Source: Streptococcus mitis
GTDB taxonomy: Bacteria > Bacillota > Bacilli > Lactobacillales > Streptococcaceae
DNA: 64,000 nt
Direction: 5' to 3'
NCBI RefSeq assembly: GCF_013305725.1
Contig: NZ_CP047883.1
Span: 909,001 to 973,000 of the forward strand
The position numbers and the translations under genes are program-made. The stretch's first letter is position 1. Every line of letters begins with the position of its first letter. Positions 8,904 through 18,233 of the stretch are shown here, piece after piece. A model generated the notes under the pieces. That model saw only the letters and a program-made list of their open reading frames with translations, was not told where the DNA came from and did not search any database.

Positions 8904-11501
8904 ATGAAAATCAATAAAAAATATCTAGCTGGGTCAGCAGCTGCACTTGTTTTAAGTGTCTGTGCTTATGAACTAGGTTTGCATCAAGCTCAAACTGTAA
9001 AAGAAAATAACCGTGTTTCATATATAGATGGTAACCAACCAAGCCAAAAGGCAGAAAATTTGACACCTGATGAAGTCAGTAAAAAAGAAGGTATTAATGC
9101 CGAGCAAATCGTTATCAAGATTACGGATCAAGGTTATGTGACTTCTCATGGAGACCATTATCATTACTATAATGGCAAGGTTCCTTATGATGCTATCATT
9201 AGTGAAGAACTGCTGATGAAAGATCCAAATTATCAGTTGAAGGATTCAGACATTGTCAATGAAATCAAGGGTGGCTATGTGATTAAGGTAGATGGTAAGT
9301 ATTATGTCTATCTAAAGGATGTGGCACATGCTGATAATGTTCGAACAAAAGAAGAAATTACTCGTCAGAAGCAGGAACACAGTAGTAATCACGGAGGTGG
9401 TTCTAGCGATAATGCGGTAGTCGCTGCTAGAGCTCAAGGCCGCTATACAACGGATGATGGTTATATCTTTAATGCGTCTGATATTATAGAAGATACAGGC
9501 GATGCCTATATCGTTCCTCATGGCAATCATTTCCACTATATTCCTAAGAGTGACTTGTCTGCCAGTGAATTAGCTGCTGCCCGAGCCTTCCTATCTGGAA
9601 AAGATAATCAACCAAGCTCAGTTGGGTATCGTCCGTCAACAAATTCTTCTAGCAGTAGCTCATCAGAGACACCGAATAGTAGTTCATATGGACAAACGAA
9701 TCAAAGCAATGTTGAAGCAAATACCAGAAGATGGACTCCAAGTGTTAGCCCACAAGTGGATAATAGTTATCAAGCAAGTCCAAGTGAAGACGTATCCAGT
9801 CTCTTGAAACAGCTTTATGCCTTACCGCTTAGCCAACGACATGTGGAATCAGATGGACTTGTTTTTGATCCAGCGCAGATTACCAGAAAAACTGCGAATG
9901 GTGTTGCAGTGCCTCACGGAGACCATTATCACTTTATCCCTTATTCTCAAATGTCTGATTTAGAGCAGAAGGTTGCAAGAATGATTTCTGAAAATTATCA
10001 AGGAAATCATACTACTGCAGGTGGTAAAGAATTAAAACCAATTCCGACTCCAAGTCTTCCAAATCCAATTCCGACTCCAATCCCTGCTCCAGAGCCTACC
10101 CCAATACCAAGTCCACAACCTGTACCAAATCCTCAACCAACTCCAAGCAATCCAATTGATGGAAAATTGGTAAAACAGGCGGTTCGAAAGGTGGTTGATG
10201 GTTATGTCTTTGAAGAGAATGGAATTTCGCGTTATATTTCTACCAAGGAACTTTCGGCAGAAACTGTTGCAGCCATTGATGATAAACTTGCCAAACAAGA
10301 AAGTTTGTCTCATGAGTTAGGAGCTAAGAAAACCAATCTTGCATCTGGTGATCAAAAATTTTACAACAAAGTTTATGATTTACTAGCAACAGTTCATCAA
10401 GATTTGATTTCCAATAAAGGGCGCCAAGCTGATTTTGACGCTTTGGATAGACTATTGGAACGTCTCAACGATGAGTCAAGTGATAAGGTCAAGTTAGTTG
10501 ATGATATCCTTGCTTTTCTAGCGCCGATTCGTCATCCAGAACGTTTAGGAAAACCAAATGCACAAATAGCTTACACAGATGATGAGATTCAAGTAGCCAA
10601 GTTGGCAGGTAAGTATACAACAGAAGATGGCTATATCTTTGACCCCCGTGATATCACTAGTGATGAGGGGGATGCCTATGTAACTCCGCATATGAGCCAC
10701 AGTCATTGGATTAAGAAAGAAAGTTTGTCTGAAGCTGAAAGAGCAGCAGGTCAAGCTTATGCTAAAGAGAAAGGTTTGACGCCTCCTTCAACAAATCATC
10801 AAAATTCAGGAAATACTGAGGCTAAGGGAGCAGAAGCGATTTACAATCTAGTAAAAGCAGCTAAGAAGGTACCACTTGATCGTATGCCTTACAATCTCCA
10901 ACATACTATGGAAGTTAAAAATGGAAGTTTGATTATACCTCATTATGACCATTACCATAACATCAAATTTGAGTGGTTTGACGAAGGACTTTATGAGGCA
11001 CCTAAGGGGTATACTTTAGAAGAGCTATTTGAAACTGTGAAGTATTATGTCGAACATCCAAACGAACGTCCGCATTCAGATAGTGGTTGGGGCAATGCGA
11101 GCGACCATGTTCAAAGAAACCACAATAGTCAAGCTGCTAACAATCAAACAGAGAAACCAACAGAGGAGAAACCTCAGACAGAAAAAATTGAGGAGGAAAA
11201 ACCTCGCGAAGAAAAACCGAAAAATGAGAAAGCAGAATCTCCAAAACCAAAAGAATCAGAGGAATCAGAAGAAGAATCACCATCGGAACCAGAGGAACAT
11301 CAGGTTGAAACTGAAAAGGTTGAAGAAAAACTGAGAGAGGCGGAAGAGTTACTTAAAAAGATTAAGGATCCAATTCTCAAGTCCAATGCCAACGAAACTC
11401 TCACAGGATTAAAAAATAATCTGTTATTTGGTTCTCAGGACAACAATACTATTATGGCAGAAGCTGAAAAGCTATTAGTCTTGTTAAAGGAGAGTAAGTA
11501 A
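8904..11501 (+). CDS. phtD: Polyhistidine triad protein, PhtD-like
   Basis: This start gives 865 residues. The ATG at 8904 was chosen over an upstream in-frame GTG at 8871 because AGAGGAA lies four bases before it and the protein then begins MKINKKYLAGS like copy 1. There are five HxxHxH triads (the last are HMSHSH and HYDHYH), a Pro-rich linker rich in PTPIP/PQP units (residues about 375-425) and an acidic Glu/Lys/Pro tail. Its C-terminal half reads like pneumococcal PhtD (for example FDPRDITSDEGDAYVTPHM). Expected role: zinc-storing surface adhesin. A hairpin terminator follows. Confidence 0.9.
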   Translation: MKINKKYLAGSAAALVLSVCAYELGLHQAQTVKENNRVSYIDGNQPSQKAENLTPDEVSKKEGINAEQIVIKITDQGYVTSHGDHYHYYNGKVPYDAIISEELLMKDPNYQLKDSDIVNEIKGGYVIKVDGKYYVYLKDVAHADNVRTKEEITRQKQEHSSNHGGGSSDNAVVAARAQGRYTTDDGYIFNASDIIEDTGDAYIVPHGNHFHYIPKSDLSASELAAARAFLSGKDNQPSSVGYRPSTNSSSSSSSETPNSSSYGQTNQSNVEANTRRWTPSVSPQVDNSYQASPSEDVSSLLKQLYALPLSQRHVESDGLVFDPAQITRKTANGVAVPHGDHYHFIPYSQMSDLEQKVARMISENYQGNHTTAGGKELKPIPTPSLPNPIPTPIPAPEPTPIPSPQPVPNPQPTPSNPIDGKLVKQAVRKVVDGYVFEENGISRYISTKELSAETVAAIDDKLAKQESLSHELGAKKTNLASGDQKFYNKVYDLLATVHQDLISNKGRQADFDALDRLLERLNDESSDKVKLVDDILAFLAPIRHPERLGKPNAQIAYTDDEIQVAKLAGKYTTEDGYIFDPRDITSDEGDAYVTPHMSHSHWIKKESLSEAERAAGQAYAKEKGLTPPSTNHQNSGNTEAKGAEAIYNLVKAAKKVPLDRMPYNLQHTMEVKNGSLIIPHYDHYHNIKFEWFDEGLYEAPKGYTLEELFETVKYYVEHPNERPHSDSGWGNASDHVQRNHNSQAANNQTEKPTEEKPQTEKIEEEKPREEKPKNEKAESPKPKESEESEEESPSEPEEHQVETEKVEEKLREAEELLKKIKDPILKSNANETLTGLKNNLLFGSQDNNTIMAEAEKLLVLLKESK

Positions 11502-11523
11502 CTATACAACTATTATAGAAGAT

Positions 11524-11560
11524 AAAAAGGGAGCAGAATATGGATTCTGTTCTCTTTTTT
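11524..11560 (+). terminator. Terminator after the phtD-like gene
   Basis: The arms GAGCAGAAT and ATTCTGTTCTC (two-base bulge) with a four-base loop are followed by six T. It isolates the second pht gene from the next zinc-regulated unit. Confidence 0.75.
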
Positions 11561-11580
11561 ATGAAATTGTGTAAAAATTC

Positions 11581-11645
11581 TTGACATATTTTCTAAATAA
11601 AGATAAACTATTTACTAGTTAATTAAATGGTTAAACACTAGTTAA
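11581..11645 (+). promoter_or_regulatory. Promoter and triple AdcR operator of the second adcAII-phtE unit
   Basis: TTGACA (11581-11586), a 17-base spacer and TAAACT (11604-11609) are followed by TTTACTAGTTAA (11611-11622), TTAAATGGTTAA (11623-11634) and AACACTAGTTAA (11634-11645). The other two zinc promoters here have two boxes, while this has three, each with one to three departures from the consensus. The last box runs into the AAGGAG ribosome site. Confidence 0.8.
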
Positions 11646-11654
11646 GGAGTTATA

Positions 11655-12572
11655 GTGAAAAAGAGGACGATTTTAGTATTGATGACCAGTGTATTGGCTC
11701 TGGTATTAGCTGCTTGTGGGCAGAAGGAAAGCCAGTCAGGTAAAGGGATGAAAATCGTGACCAGTTTTTATCCTATCTATGCTATGGTCAAGGAAGTATC
11801 TGGTGACTTGAATGATGTTCGAATGATTCAGTCAAGTAGTGGAATTCACTCCTTCGAACCTTCGGCAAATGATATTGCAGCCATCTATGATGCAGATGTC
11901 TTTGTTTACCATTCGCATACGCTCGAATCTTGGGCAGGAAGTCTGGATCCCAATCTAAAAAAATCCAAAGTTAAGGTTTTAGAGGCTTCAGAAGGAATGA
12001 CATTGGATCGTGTCCCAGGGCTAGAAGATGTGGAAGCAGGTGATGGAGTTGATGAAAAAACGCTCTATGACCCTCATACTTGGCTAGATCCTGAAAAAGC
12101 TGGCGAAGAAGCGCAAATTATCGCTGATAAACTTTCAGAGGTTGATAGTGAGCACAAAGAAACTTATCAGAAAAATGCGCAAGCCTTTATGAAAAAAGCT
12201 CAAGAATTGACTAAGAAATTCCAACCTAAATTTGAAAAAGCGACTCAGAAAACATTTGTAACCCAACATACAGCCTTTTCTTATCTTGCTAAGAGATTTG
12301 GATTAAATCAACTTGGAATCGCAGGTATCTCTCCAGAACAAGAACCAAGTCCAAGACAACTAACAGAAATTCAGGAATTTGTTAAAACCTATAAGGTTAA
12401 AACGATTTTTACAGAAAGTAATGCTTCTTCGAAAGTAGCTGAAACTCTTGTCAAATCAACAGGTGTGGGGCTTAAAACTCTGAATCCTTTAGAGGCAGAC
12501 CCACAAAACGACAAAACTTATCTAGAAAACCTAGAAGACAATATGAGTATTTTAGCAGAAGAATTGAAATGA
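11655..12572 (+). CDS. adcAII: Zinc-binding lipoprotein AdcAII (Lmb family), copy 2
   Basis: The 305-residue protein starts at a GTG eight bases after AAGGAG. The signal peptide (VKKRTILVLMTSVLALVLAAC) differs from copy 1 throughout. After LAAC the mature protein is almost identical, with few substitutions seen (for example FMKKAQ for FIKKAQ, and KATQKT for KASQKT). The zinc-ligand regions are the same. It is followed after seven bases by the phtE-like gene. The sharp identity boundary suggests duplication with gene conversion of the mature part. Confidence 0.92.
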   Translation: MKKRTILVLMTSVLALVLAACGQKESQSGKGMKIVTSFYPIYAMVKEVSGDLNDVRMIQSSSGIHSFEPSANDIAAIYDADVFVYHSHTLESWAGSLDPNLKKSKVKVLEASEGMTLDRVPGLEDVEAGDGVDEKTLYDPHTWLDPEKAGEEAQIIADKLSEVDSEHKETYQKNAQAFMKKAQELTKKFQPKFEKATQKTFVTQHTAFSYLAKRFGLNQLGIAGISPEQEPSPRQLTEIQEFVKTYKVKTIFTESNASSKVAETLVKSTGVGLKTLNPLEADPQNDKTYLENLEDNMSILAEELK

Positions 12573-12579
12573 GGAGATT

Positions 12580-15500
12580 ATGAAAATAAATAAGAAGAAA
12601 CTTGCTGCTGGTGCAGCTGTTGTCCTTTCTTTAAGTCTTTGTATTTATGCATTGAATCAACATCAGACGGGAGAGAACAAAGATACGAATCGTGTATCTT
12701 ATGTCGATGGGAAACAAGACACTCCAAAAACAGAGACACAAACACCAGAGCAAGTCAGTAAAAAAGAAGATATCCAGGCTGAACAAATTGTTGTGAAAAT
12801 CACCGATCAAGGTTATGTGACTTCACACGGTGATCATTTCCATTATTACAATGGGAAAGTTCCTTTTGATGCGATTTTCAGTGAAGAACTTTTGATGAAA
12901 GATGCCAATTATCAACTGAAAGACGCTGATATTGTCAACGAAGTCAAAGGTGGTTACATTATCAAGGTGGATGGTAAATATTATGTTTACCTTAAGGATG
13001 TGGCACATGCGGATAACGTTCGTTCGAAGGACGAAATTGAACGCCAAAAACAAGGTCATACTCACGATGCACCAACATCTAATAGAGCAGTGGCGCTTGC
13101 TCAATCTCAAGGTCGCTATACTACTGATGATGGCTACATCTTTAATGCATCTGATATTATAGAGGATACTGGTGATGCTTATATCGTCCCTCACGGAGGA
13201 CATTACCACTACATTCCAAAGAGTTCCTTGTCTGCTAGTGAATTGGCTGCAGCTCAAGCTTACCTATCTGGAACGAGAAATCAGCCTAGTGTGACTGACT
13301 ATCGTCCAAGTACAAATGGGACTGGTCAAACTACCAAGCCTATTCAACAGGCTGAAATACCAAGTAATAAAGCCGAGAGTCTTCAAAGTCTGTTACAGCA
13401 GCTCTATGCTCTTCCAAGTACTCAACGATATGCTGAATCGGATGGTTTGACTTTTGACCCTGCTAAGATTTCAAGCAGAACACCAAGTGGTGTAGCGATT
13501 CCTCACGGAAATCACTATCATTTCATCCCCTATACAAAGCTTTCTGCATTAGAAGAAAAGATTGCGAGAATGATTCCTCTAACTAGTGACAGTGTGAAAC
13601 CAACACCATTGGAGAATCCAAGCAAACCAGCAGAAAAACCTACTCAACAAAACCATCATCATGAGCAAGATGGTGACCATGGAAGTCAGGCTCCTAAGCA
13701 TGAAGAACATGGACATGACGCTCATCATGATGAAGACCATGATCATGGTTTTGATGCCAATCGTGTCATCAGTGAGGATGATCAAGGTTTTGTTATGTCA
13801 CACGGTGACCATAATCATTATTTCTTCAAGAAGGACTTGACAGCGAAGCAAATTAAGGCTGCACAGAATCATCTGAAAAGTAAAACGCCATCAGTACTAA
13901 GTCCAGCTCATGATGATCACGATGAAGATACACACGCTCATCACCATGACGAACATGGCCATGATTTTGATGCCAATCGTGTCATCAGTGAGGATGATCA
14001 AGGATTTGTCATGTCACACGGTGATCATAATCATTACTTCTTTAAGAAAGATTTGACAGCAGAGCAAATTAAGTCGGCTCAAGATCATTTAAGAGCTAAG
14101 ACGCCAGTAACACCAAGTCCAGCCCATGATGATCACGATGAAGATACACACGGTCATCACCATGACGAACATGGCCATAGTTTTGATGCCGATCGTGTCA
14201 TTAGTGAGGATGAACAAGGCTTTGTCATGAGTCACGGAGACCACAATCATTACTTCTTCAAGAAGGATTTGACAGCAGAGCAAATTAAGGCCGCCCAAAA
14301 TCATCTGGAAAGTAAAACGCCAGTAACACCAAGCCCAGCACATGAAGATCACGATGAAGATACACACGGTCATCACCATGACGAACATGGCCATGATTTT
14401 GATGTCAATCGAATTATCAGTGAAGATGCGGCAGGCTTTGTCATGACTCATGGTGACCACAATCATTACTTCTTTAAGAAGAATCTAACACCAGAACAAA
14501 TCAAGGCCGCGCAGGATCATTTGAGAGGTAAAACACCAGTAACACCAAGCCCAGCCCATGATGATGAACACGATAACGATAATCATGGCCACAAACATGA
14601 TGAAGACCATGATCACGGTTTTGATGCCGATCGTGTCATCAGTGAGGATGATCAAGGTTTTGTCATGTCACACGGTGATCATAATCATTACTTCTTTAAG
14701 AAGGACTTGTCAGCAGAGCAAATTAAGGCAGCGCAAGAACACCTGAAAGGTGCAAGTCCAGCAACACCAAGCCCAGCCCATGATGATGGACACGATAAAG
14801 ACAATCATGGCCACAAACATGATGAATCCCATGATCACGGTTTTGATGCCAATAGCGTCATCAGTGAGGATGATCAAGGTTTTGTCATGAGTCACGGAGA
14901 CCACAATCATTATTTCTTCAAGAAGGACTTGACAGCAGAGCAAATTAAGGCCGCACAGGATCATCTGAAAGTACATCATGATGCAGAACCTGTAAAACCT
15001 CTTGCTAAAACGGTAGAGTCTTTCTCAAGAGATGCTAGCGATGAAGAAAAGATTGCTTATATTTCTAAAACATACGGAGTTCCACTTGAAGCGATTAGAA
15101 TTTCAAACGGATTCTTTGTCTTTGGAAATCCAGACCAAGCCTACGATCCAACTCATATCCATCCATATGCTGTTCGTAAGGAACACGTTCGGATTCCTCT
15201 CCAAACTGGAAATCCAGAACTTGATTTCCTAAATGAACTCTATACAACTGCTTTGCGAGATGGTGTGTCTCCTTATAGTTTACAGGTAGAAAATGGTAGT
15301 TTTGTGATTCCTCATGGCGACCATAATCACTACATCAAGGTTCAAACTAAGGGATATGAAGTGGCTTTGAAAAACAAGATTCCAGCCCTACAATCTAACT
15401 ATCAACCTGGAGCTTTTGATGAGAAGGCAGTCTTGGCAAAAGTAGATCAACTTCTAGCTGATAGCAGAAGTATCTATAAAGACAAGCCTATCGAACAAAG

Positions 15501-16821
15501 ACAGATTGAGTTAGCCTTAGGTCAGTTTACTGAAAATATGAAGAAACTGGCAACTAACTCTACAGCAGGTTATCTTGCAACACTGGATCTCTTTGATAAG
15601 CAATATATCCATATTGATGAAAGTGTCAAACCAGTTGAAACAAGCGCTCTAGATAAGAAATATCAGGCCTTGCTTGATAAAATCAATACACTGGATACAG
15701 ACTCTTATGGACTTCCAAAGAAAGATCTTCTCGTTCGACTCCAAGAAGCAAAGTTGGCTAAAGATGAGGCTGCTTTAGCAGCGGTTGAATCACAACTTCA
15801 AGCTCTTCAAGACTTTAATGATCGAACAGGTGTTACAACAGTTGAATACATCAAGTATTTCTACGAACACGTAAATGACGGTCGTTTGAGTGATGAACTT
15901 CGAAACAAAGTCGCTCAGTTGACTTGGACCTTGTATCAATCTCAATCCTTCCTTAAGGCAGCAGAATTGAACAAATTATTCCCAAGTATCTATCAAGCAA
16001 AACAAGAAGTAGAAGAAGCTTTGAAAGCTCAGCCAACTACTGCGAAATCAAGCCAGACAGTTCTAGATACTGAAAAAGTTGATAATCAAAGTGCCAAGAC
16101 AGCTATTTATGGCTTCTTGAAAGAATTGTACGGAGACTTTATGCCTGAAGAACATGTCAATCATGTTAGCAAGGAAGAAGTAGAAAGCCTCTTGAGCAAG
16201 GCACATCAACTCTTGGAACAAATCCAAGAAGAAGGAATCAGACAATCCTTGGCAGAAGAAGTAGAAAATCTCAAAGTTGCTACAAACAAGGCTGATGCAG
16301 ACTTGGATGAAGTAAATAGTCAGGTAAAAGATGTCTTGACTCGTATTGCTAGCGCTCTTCAACAAGAGAAAGAAAATGCTGAGCAAGATCCTCAGACACT
16401 TGTACTCTATCAAAAACTTTACGATATCCTCATGTCACTTCACGCTTACTTAGAAAACAATAAGGGTTCTGATGCAGACTTTGATAAGGTGGATGCATTA
16501 CTAGATCAACTTTCTACTAAGAGTAAAGACAAAGCTGCTTTACTTGAGTTGACAAAAGCTATTCTAGTTTTGAATCAAGAAATCAAGTCAAAATCAAGCG
16601 CAAGTGAAGAAGCAACTCCAGCAACAAATGCCGAAGCAAATGGTGATAACACCAGTGCTGATAACCGACCAAACGTAGCTGCAGAATCTAACAGTGAAAC
16701 TGCTAGCGACGAAAACAAAGCAAGCAACACAACAGACTCTAAACCTGCTGAATCATCTTCAGAAAAGGAAACAACAGAATCTACAACAAGTACTGGAAAT
16801 CAAGAAAAACCAGCAGAATAA
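12580..16821 (+). CDS. phtE: Expanded polyhistidine triad protein, PhtE-like
   Basis: The 1413-residue protein is much longer than pneumococcal PhtE (about 1040 as I recall). The N-terminus (MKINKKKLAAGAAVVLSLSL) and first three triads (HGDHFH, HGGHYH, HGNHYH) follow PhtE. A central block at residues about 391-797 holds six tandem 72-74 residue units, each with HGDHNHYFFKKDL, joined by His/Asp-rich linkers. A tenth triad, HGDHNHYI, follows near residue 913. The C-terminal half is helical and includes a segment (LYQKLYDILMSLHAYLENN) like the linker helices of the other Pht proteins. It ends in a Ser/Thr/Glu-rich tail without an LPXTG motif. Role: surface zinc binding; attachment mode unknown. 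Confidence 0.9.
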   Translation: MKINKKKLAAGAAVVLSLSLCIYALNQHQTGENKDTNRVSYVDGKQDTPKTETQTPEQVSKKEDIQAEQIVVKITDQGYVTSHGDHFHYYNGKVPFDAIFSEELLMKDANYQLKDADIVNEVKGGYIIKVDGKYYVYLKDVAHADNVRSKDEIERQKQGHTHDAPTSNRAVALAQSQGRYTTDDGYIFNASDIIEDTGDAYIVPHGGHYHYIPKSSLSASELAAAQAYLSGTRNQPSVTDYRPSTNGTGQTTKPIQQAEIPSNKAESLQSLLQQLYALPSTQRYAESDGLTFDPAKISSRTPSGVAIPHGNHYHFIPYTKLSALEEKIARMIPLTSDSVKPTPLENPSKPAEKPTQQNHHHEQDGDHGSQAPKHEEHGHDAHHDEDHDHGFDANRVISEDDQGFVMSHGDHNHYFFKKDLTAKQIKAAQNHLKSKTPSVLSPAHDDHDEDTHAHHHDEHGHDFDANRVISEDDQGFVMSHGDHNHYFFKKDLTAEQIKSAQDHLRAKTPVTPSPAHDDHDEDTHGHHHDEHGHSFDADRVISEDEQGFVMSHGDHNHYFFKKDLTAEQIKAAQNHLESKTPVTPSPAHEDHDEDTHGHHHDEHGHDFDVNRIISEDAAGFVMTHGDHNHYFFKKNLTPEQIKAAQDHLRGKTPVTPSPAHDDEHDNDNHGHKHDEDHDHGFDADRVISEDDQGFVMSHGDHNHYFFKKDLSAEQIKAAQEHLKGASPATPSPAHDDGHDKDNHGHKHDESHDHGFDANSVISEDDQGFVMSHGDHNHYFFKKDLTAEQIKAAQDHLKVHHDAEPVKPLAKTVESFSRDASDEEKIAYISKTYGVPLEAIRISNGFFVFGNPDQAYDPTHIHPYAVRKEHVRIPLQTGNPELDFLNELYTTALRDGVSPYSLQVENGSFVIPHGDHNHYIKVQTKGYEVALKNKIPALQSNYQPGAFDEKAVLAKVDQLLADSRSIYKDKPIEQRQIELALGQFTENMKKLATNSTAGYLATLDLFDKQYIHIDESVKPVETSALDKKYQALLDKINTLDTDSYGLPKKDLLVRLQEAKLAKDEAALAAVESQLQALQDFNDRTGVTTVEYIKYFYEHVNDGRLSDELRNKVAQLTWTLYQSQSFLKAAELNKLFPSIYQAKQEVEEALKAQPTTAKSSQTVLDTEKVDNQSAKTAIYGFLKELYGDFMPEEHVNHVSKEEVESLLSKAHQLLEQIQEEGIRQSLAEEVENLKVATNKADADLDEVNSQVKDVLTRIASALQQEKENAEQDPQTLVLYQKLYDILMSLHAYLENNKGSDADFDKVDALLDQLSTKSKDKAALLELTKAILVLNQEIKSKSSASEEATPATNAEANGDNTSADNRPNVAAESNSETASDENKASNTTDSKPAESSSEKETTESTTSTGNQEKPAE
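13750..14970 (+). repeat. Six in-frame tandem repeats inside the phtE-like gene
   Basis: Units begin at the FDAN/FDAD codons at 13750, 13966, 14182, 14398, 14620 and 14842, so the periods are 216, 216, 216, 222 and 222 bases. Each encodes FDAxRVISEDxxGFVMSHGD and an HNHYFFKKDL stretch, then a linker such as SPAHDDHDEDTHGHHHDEHG. All periods are multiples of three, so unit gain or loss keeps the frame. Confidence 0.95.
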
Positions 16822-16824
16822 AAA

Positions 16825-16857
16825 GAAAGGCGAAGTAGCTAAGCTACCTCGTCTTTT
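16825..16857. terminator. Bidirectional terminator between phtE-like and pepT
   Basis: AAAGGCGAAGTAGC and GCTACCTCGTCTTTTT form a stem with a three-base loop and T-runs on both strands. It serves the convergent phtE-like and pepT genes. Confidence 0.85.
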
Positions 16858-18080
16858 TAGTCTTTATAAGCTACGATACCAATGATGGTATCAACTGCAC
16901 GTTCCATGGTTTGAAGGCTGACGTATTCAAAACGTCCATGCATATTTTCTCCTCCCGCAAAGATATTAGGAGTTGGGATTCCCATGAAGGAAATTTTAGA
17001 GCCGTCTGTCCCTCCACGGATTGGTTCGATAATAGGTGTGATTCCTAAACCTTCCATAACGGTTTTAGCAATGGTAATTGGAGTCATATCTTTTTCAATG
17101 ACTTCTTTCATATTGTAGTACTGATCTGTTAAGTTTAGGGTGACACGGTCGCTCCCAAGTTCTTGATTCATCTTATCAGTGATAGACTGCATAGCTGCTT
17201 TACGCGCTTCAAAGGCATCTTTTTCAAAATCACGAATGATGTAGCTTGCACGCGCCTCCTCGACACTACCAGTCACATCCATAAGATGATAGAAACCTTG
17301 GTAACCTTCAGTTAACTCAGGTCGGTCATTTTCTGGAAGTTGATTATGAAAATCAATTGCTAGCTGAAGGGCGTTAACCATTTGTCCTTTAGCAGTACCA
17401 GGGTGGACATTACGTCCTTGGAAATGCAATTCAGCCCCAGCTGCTGAGAAGGTCTCGTACTGAAGTTCACCCAGTGGACCACCATCTACTGTGTAAGCAA
17501 AATCTACATTAAAGTCCTCAGCATCAAATTTATTAGCACCAACACCGATTTCCTCATCTGGTCCAAAACCAACACGAATCTCACAGTGTTTGATTTCAGG
17601 ATGGGCAGTCAGATATTCAATAGCAGTCATAATTTCAGCAATTCCTGACTTGTCATCAGCACCTAGTAAGGTTGTTCCATCGGTTGTGATGAGCGTTTGT
17701 CCTGGATATTTCTCAAGACTCTTGAAGTCAGCTGGATCGAGTTTGAAACCAGAGTTTCCAAGTTCAATCACACCACCATCGTAGTTTTCAATTACCTGAG
17801 GATTGACCCCTTCGGCATTAAAGTCAGCAGTATCCATGTGGGAGATGAAGCCAATTTTACGTGTTAAAGACGAATCGTTGGCTGGCAAGGTACCAATTGC
17901 AAAACCATTTGGTAGATAATAAACATTTTGTAATCCAACACGTTTCATTTCAGGAATAAGAACATTTGTAGCAAAATCTACCTGACTCTGCGTACTTGGA
18001 GTAGTAGTAGAGTGTTCATCAGAGCGCGTGTTAACCTTAACATAGGTTAAGAAGCGGTCCAAGAGATTTGGATAAGTCAT
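16857..18080 (-). CDS. pepT: Peptidase T (aminotripeptidase)
   Basis: The 407-residue M20B-family dizinc aminopeptidase removes N-terminal residues from tripeptides in the cytoplasm. Metal and catalytic motifs are visible: SHMDTADF (near residue 80), [10 protein letters not shown] (near 143) and [10 protein letters not shown] (near 175), with a late HGRFEYV near the C-terminus. Length is typical. The gene is convergent with the phtE-like gene, and its order with hemH matches the pneumococcal chromosome. Confidence 0.96.
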   Translation of the reverse strand: MTYPNLLDRFLTYVKVNTRSDEHSTTTPSTQSQVDFATNVLIPEMKRVGLQNVYYLPNGFAIGTLPANDSSLTRKIGFISHMDTADFNAEGVNPQVIENYDGGVIELGNSGFKLDPADFKSLEKYPGQTLITTDGTTLLGADDKSGIAEIMTAIEYLTAHPEIKHCEIRVGFGPDEEIGVGANKFDAEDFNVDFAYTVDGGPLGELQYETFSAAGAELHFQGRNVHPGTAKGQMVNALQLAIDFHNQLPENDRPELTEGYQGFYHLMDVTGSVEEARASYIIRDFEKDAFEARKAAMQSITDKMNQELGSDRVTLNLTDQYYNMKEVIEKDMTPITIAKTVMEGLGITPIIEPIRGGTDGSKISFMGIPTPNIFAGGENMHGRFEYVSLQTMERAVDTIIGIVAYKD

Positions 18081-18233
18081 AAAAAACTCCTTTTGAATTC
18101 ATTTTTTCCATTGTATCATAGAAAAGAGAGAAAAACAAAAGACAGAAGTTAGGGAAATTCGCTATGTTGGCGTTTACTTATCAACGAATTAATGATAAAA
18201 TAAACTTGATAAAAATATCACAAGGAAGCGATT

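Noticed and set aside
13750-14970. Regularly spaced repeats as a CRISPR array
   Set aside because: Units are 216-222 bases, in frame, and encode protein; there are no short palindromic repeats with unique spacers.
13579-14979. Several minus-strand open frames rich in Met, Val and Ile over the phtE-like repeats
   Set aside because: They are shadows of the His/Asp codon repeats on the plus strand, with no ribosome sites and repeating composition.
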